Below are positions 5,892 through 7,726 of a stretch of 7,726 bases of DNA, in pieces. The DNA is from Deltaproteobacteria bacterium (GTDB taxonomy: Bacteria > Desulfobacterota > Syntrophia > Syntrophales > UBA2210). The DNA lies in NCBI GenBank assembly GCA_011056825.1, contig DSBH01000100.1:1-7726 (forward strand). Direction: 5' to 3'. Below the pieces are notes generated by a model, which ran no database searches, had not been told where the DNA came from, and saw nothing but the letters and a program-made list of their open reading frames with translations. Both the position numbers and the translations under genes were made by a program. How positions within the stretch are numbered: the first letter of the stretch is position 1; every line of letters starts with the position of its first letter.

Positions 5892-6722
5892 CTACCTTCG
5901 ATACACACTCGGCACGATATAATGAAAACGATGTTTCAACCCGGTCAGCCCCTCGGAATGTCCCACGAACAGGTAGCCTCCCGGGCGCAGGCAGTCGTAG
6001 AACCTGTCAATCAGCGCCTGCTGGGTCGGCGTGTCGAAGTAGATCATTACGTTCCTGCAGAAAATGGCATCAAAGGTCTCGCTGAAAACATTAGAATCCT
6101 TGAGATTGAATCTCATGAACCGGACCATTTCCGTTATATTGCTTTTCACGCGGTACTGCCCGTTGCGCGATCCCGTTCCTCGAAGAAAATATTTGCGCAG
6201 AAGAGGTTGAGAAATATTCCTTATTTTGTTCTCGTCATAAATGGCTGTTACGGCCTTCCTCAACACCTTCGTCGATATATCGGTTGCCAGAATTTTTACG
6301 TCGTCGTTCCGTCCCGCCAGGGCCTCCTGAACCACGATGGCCAGGGTGTAGGGCTCCTCCCCGGTGGAACAACCAGCCGACCAGAAGCGAAGCGCGAGTT
6401 TTTTCTTCGACGTCGCCATGTCCTTCAGGATTTCCGTCAGCCGTTCGAAGTGAGCGGGTTCGCGGAAAAAGCTTGTCAGATTCGTGGAAAGAGAGTCGAT
6501 CATCTCCACCAGTTCGTCCGTGCCCTCGTCGGTCATGACAAACTTAAAATAGTCTGAAAAAGAACTGAATTTCCCCTGCCGGAGGCGCTTGCCGAGACGC
6601 GCCTTCACCAGTTCCCGTTTCCCGTCGTGAAGATTAATGCCGCAGAATTCGTGCACGAAGCGGCTGATCTTCTCGAAGTCGGCATTCCGCAGCTCGAAGC
6701 TGCCCGTCACATCGCCGTTCAT
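5892..6722 (-). CDS. cheR: CheR chemotaxis receptor methyltransferase
   Basis: Transfers methyl groups from S-adenosylmethionine to receptor glutamates, the adaptation step opposed by CheB. The product has 276 residues, typical for CheR. An N-terminal helical domain (about 12-75) with basic residues (KARLGKRLRQG) is followed by TNLTSFFREPAHF. The SAM-binding Rossmann domain then shows FWSAGCSTGEEPYTLA (114-129), the acidic residue of motif II in ATDIS (D148), and FDAIFCRNVMIYFD (217-230), all hallmarks of the family. It ends with HSEGL and YRR. There is no extra TPR domain. The ATG at 6720-6722 lies 24 nt after the MCP stop and has only a weak GGGA-type ribosome site. The MCP just upstream is the natural first substrate. 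Confidence 0.97.
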   Translation of the reverse strand: MNGDVTGSFELRNADFEKISRFVHEFCGINLHDGKRELVKARLGKRLRQGKFSSFSDYFKFVMTDEGTDELVEMIDSLSTNLTSFFREPAHFERLTEILKDMATSKKKLALRFWSAGCSTGEEPYTLAIVVQEALAGRNDDVKILATDISTKVLRKAVTAIYDENKIRNISQPLLRKYFLRGTGSRNGQYRVKSNITEMVRFMRFNLKDSNVFSETFDAIFCRNVMIYFDTPTQQALIDRFYDCLRPGGYLFVGHSEGLTGLKHRFHYIVPSVYRR

Positions 6723-6746
6723 GATTCTATTTCCCGCCGATATCTG

Positions 6747-7726
6747 TCACGACCGTTTACCCGATCCCGACTCCTTGTGAGAATACTCATGCCGTTTCGA
6801 AGCCTCGAGAAGCGGTGTTCCATCAACTTTACTGTTTCCCTGTCTCCGCGCAGCGTCGGAATGCCCGGCCCGCTTTCCACCGTTTTCCGAGTAGGCGCCG
6901 TTCGCTCCTTCCACCAGCAGGACCAGGTCGCCCACTATTGATTGCAGGCCGGTGGCCTGGGCTGACATTTCCTCAGACGCGGAGGCGCTCTCCTCCGCGT
7001 TGGCCGCCGTCTGTTGCGTGACTCGGTCCATTTCGGCCATCGCCCGGTTGATCTGTTCGATCCCCTGGGCCTGCTCCTGTGACGCCGCGGCGATTTCGCC
7101 TATCAGGTCCCGTATCTTCGCGGAAATCTCCGCATTCCGCTCGAACGCCTCGTTTGTTTCGCCGTTGAGCCGCTCACCCTCGCGGACCGACTTCACCGTT
7201 GTTTCTATCAGCTCGCCCGTGTTTTTCGCCGCCTCGGCGGAACGAATGGCAAGGTTCCTGACCTCTTCCGCCACCACGGCGAACCCCGCTCCCGCTTCGC
7301 CCGCGCGGGCCGCCTCGACGGCGGCGTTCAGCGCTAACAGGTTGGTCTGAAAAGCGATCTCGTCTATGGTCTTGATGATTTTGTGAGTTTCGTCCGAATT
7401 GACGCCGATTTCCCTTATCGCGCCGGTCATCTTTTCCAACTTGCCGCCCACTTCAGAGACCACGCCAGCTGCTTCCGACATGAGGGCGTCGGCCTGCCGC
7501 GCGTTGTCTGCGTTCTGCTTCGTCATGGATGAGAGTTCCTCCAGTGATGCCGATGTCTCCTCGATAGACGACGCCTGTTCCGAGGCGCCCTCAGCCAGCT
7601 GGTGACTCGAGGTGGACACGTGCACCGATCCATCATTGACCTCGTGCGCCGTGGAACCGAGCGTGTCTATGACGCGCCTGACGGGCCGCGCCAGCGAATT
7701 CGCCAGAATGAGGGTCACGGGCAGAA
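6747..7726 (-). CDS. Methyl-accepting chemotaxis protein, C-terminal part (5' end outside window)
   Basis: Cytoplasmic signalling part of a chemoreceptor; the sensor domain and most membrane segments lie beyond base 7726. The 325 visible residues begin in what looks like the end of the last membrane helix (LPVTLILANSL) and pass through a short RPVRRVIDTLG linker into the methylation helices (SIEETSASLEEL on one arm, NAEESASASEEM on the other). The conserved hairpin is IDEIAFQTNLLALNAAVEAARAGEAG with GFAVVAEEVRNLA after it, where CheA and CheW dock. The two arms are of similar length, about 18 heptads each. A full HAMP domain is not visible between membrane and methylation helices. The tail after about residue 272 is hydrophilic and ends GSGKRS, without the NWETF-like pentapeptide that tethers CheR/CheB in enteric receptors. 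It probably is the first of the visible operon genes to be translated. Confidence 0.96.
   Translation of the reverse strand, partial: LPVTLILANSLARPVRRVIDTLGSTAHEVNDGSVHVSTSSHQLAEGASEQASSIEETSASLEELSSMTKQNADNARQADALMSEAAGVVSEVGGKLEKMTGAIREIGVNSDETHKIIKTIDEIAFQTNLLALNAAVEAARAGEAGAGFAVVAEEVRNLAIRSAEAAKNTGELIETTVKSVREGERLNGETNEAFERNAEISAKIRDLIGEIAAASQEQAQGIEQINRAMAEMDRVTQQTAANAEESASASEEMSAQATGLQSIVGDLVLLVEGANGAYSENGGKRAGHSDAARRQGNSKVDGTPLLEASKRHEYSHKESGSGKRS

Noticed and set aside
5885..6722. The same 10 bases (TAGAATCATG) occur at the starts of cheR and cheD, which might be a shared regulatory element.
   Set aside because: Short and centred on the start codon. In cheD the TAG is the cheR stop codon, so coincidence is the simplest explanation.

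Overview
The window is one block of a bacterial chemotaxis (che) gene cluster, with every supported gene on the minus strand. Read in the direction of transcription (high to low coordinates) the order is: 3' end of a methyl-accepting chemotaxis protein (MCP) - cheR - cheD - stand-alone receiver (CheY-like) - CheX-like phosphatase - cheB - cheA - cheY - cheX-type phosphatase - second cheY copy, cut by the left edge. Spacing runs from a 41-nt overlap to a 69-nt gap, so the layout looks like a single operon. I see no gene-free stretch above 70 bases, no RNA gene, no mobile element, no CRISPR array and no convincing promoter or intrinsic terminator inside the window. The promoter should lie to the right of base 7726 and the end of the operon to the left of base 1.

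The genes cover most of a complete chemotaxis pathway. The MCP is the membrane receptor. CheR methylates it, CheB demethylates it under phospho-control, and CheD deamidates receptor glutamines. CheA is the histidine kinase that the receptor controls. Three single-domain receivers (two near-identical CheY proteins plus one more diverged) can take phosphate from CheA, and two CheX/CheC-type proteins are candidate phosphatases for them. CheW, the receptor-kinase adaptor, is not in the window and must be encoded elsewhere if the system is canonical. No flagellar or pilus gene is visible, so the output (flagellar, type IV pilus or other) cannot be read from this window.

Three things stand out. First, cheY is duplicated in tandem on both sides of cheX with about 97% nucleotide identity over the visible part. 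The differences are mostly silent and bunched at the 3' end, which suggests recent duplication or gene conversion. Second, CheA has a non-standard architecture: an extra helical N-terminal segment, an acidic linker, then the HPt domain, and two adjacent 24-residue MshEN-like motifs where the P2 (CheY/CheB docking) domain normally sits. Third, the stand-alone receiver overlaps the CheX-like gene in a way that suggests translational coupling of a receiver/phosphatase pair.

Base composition is moderately GC-rich by eye. The gene set (CheD and CheX together with a proteobacterial-looking CheY, CheB and CheR) fits a deltaproteobacterial/Desulfobacterota-like lineage. That placement is an inference from gene content, not from a marker gene. 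Apart from the CheA linker and the duplicated receiver, the families are well known and I see no sign of a wholly new system.
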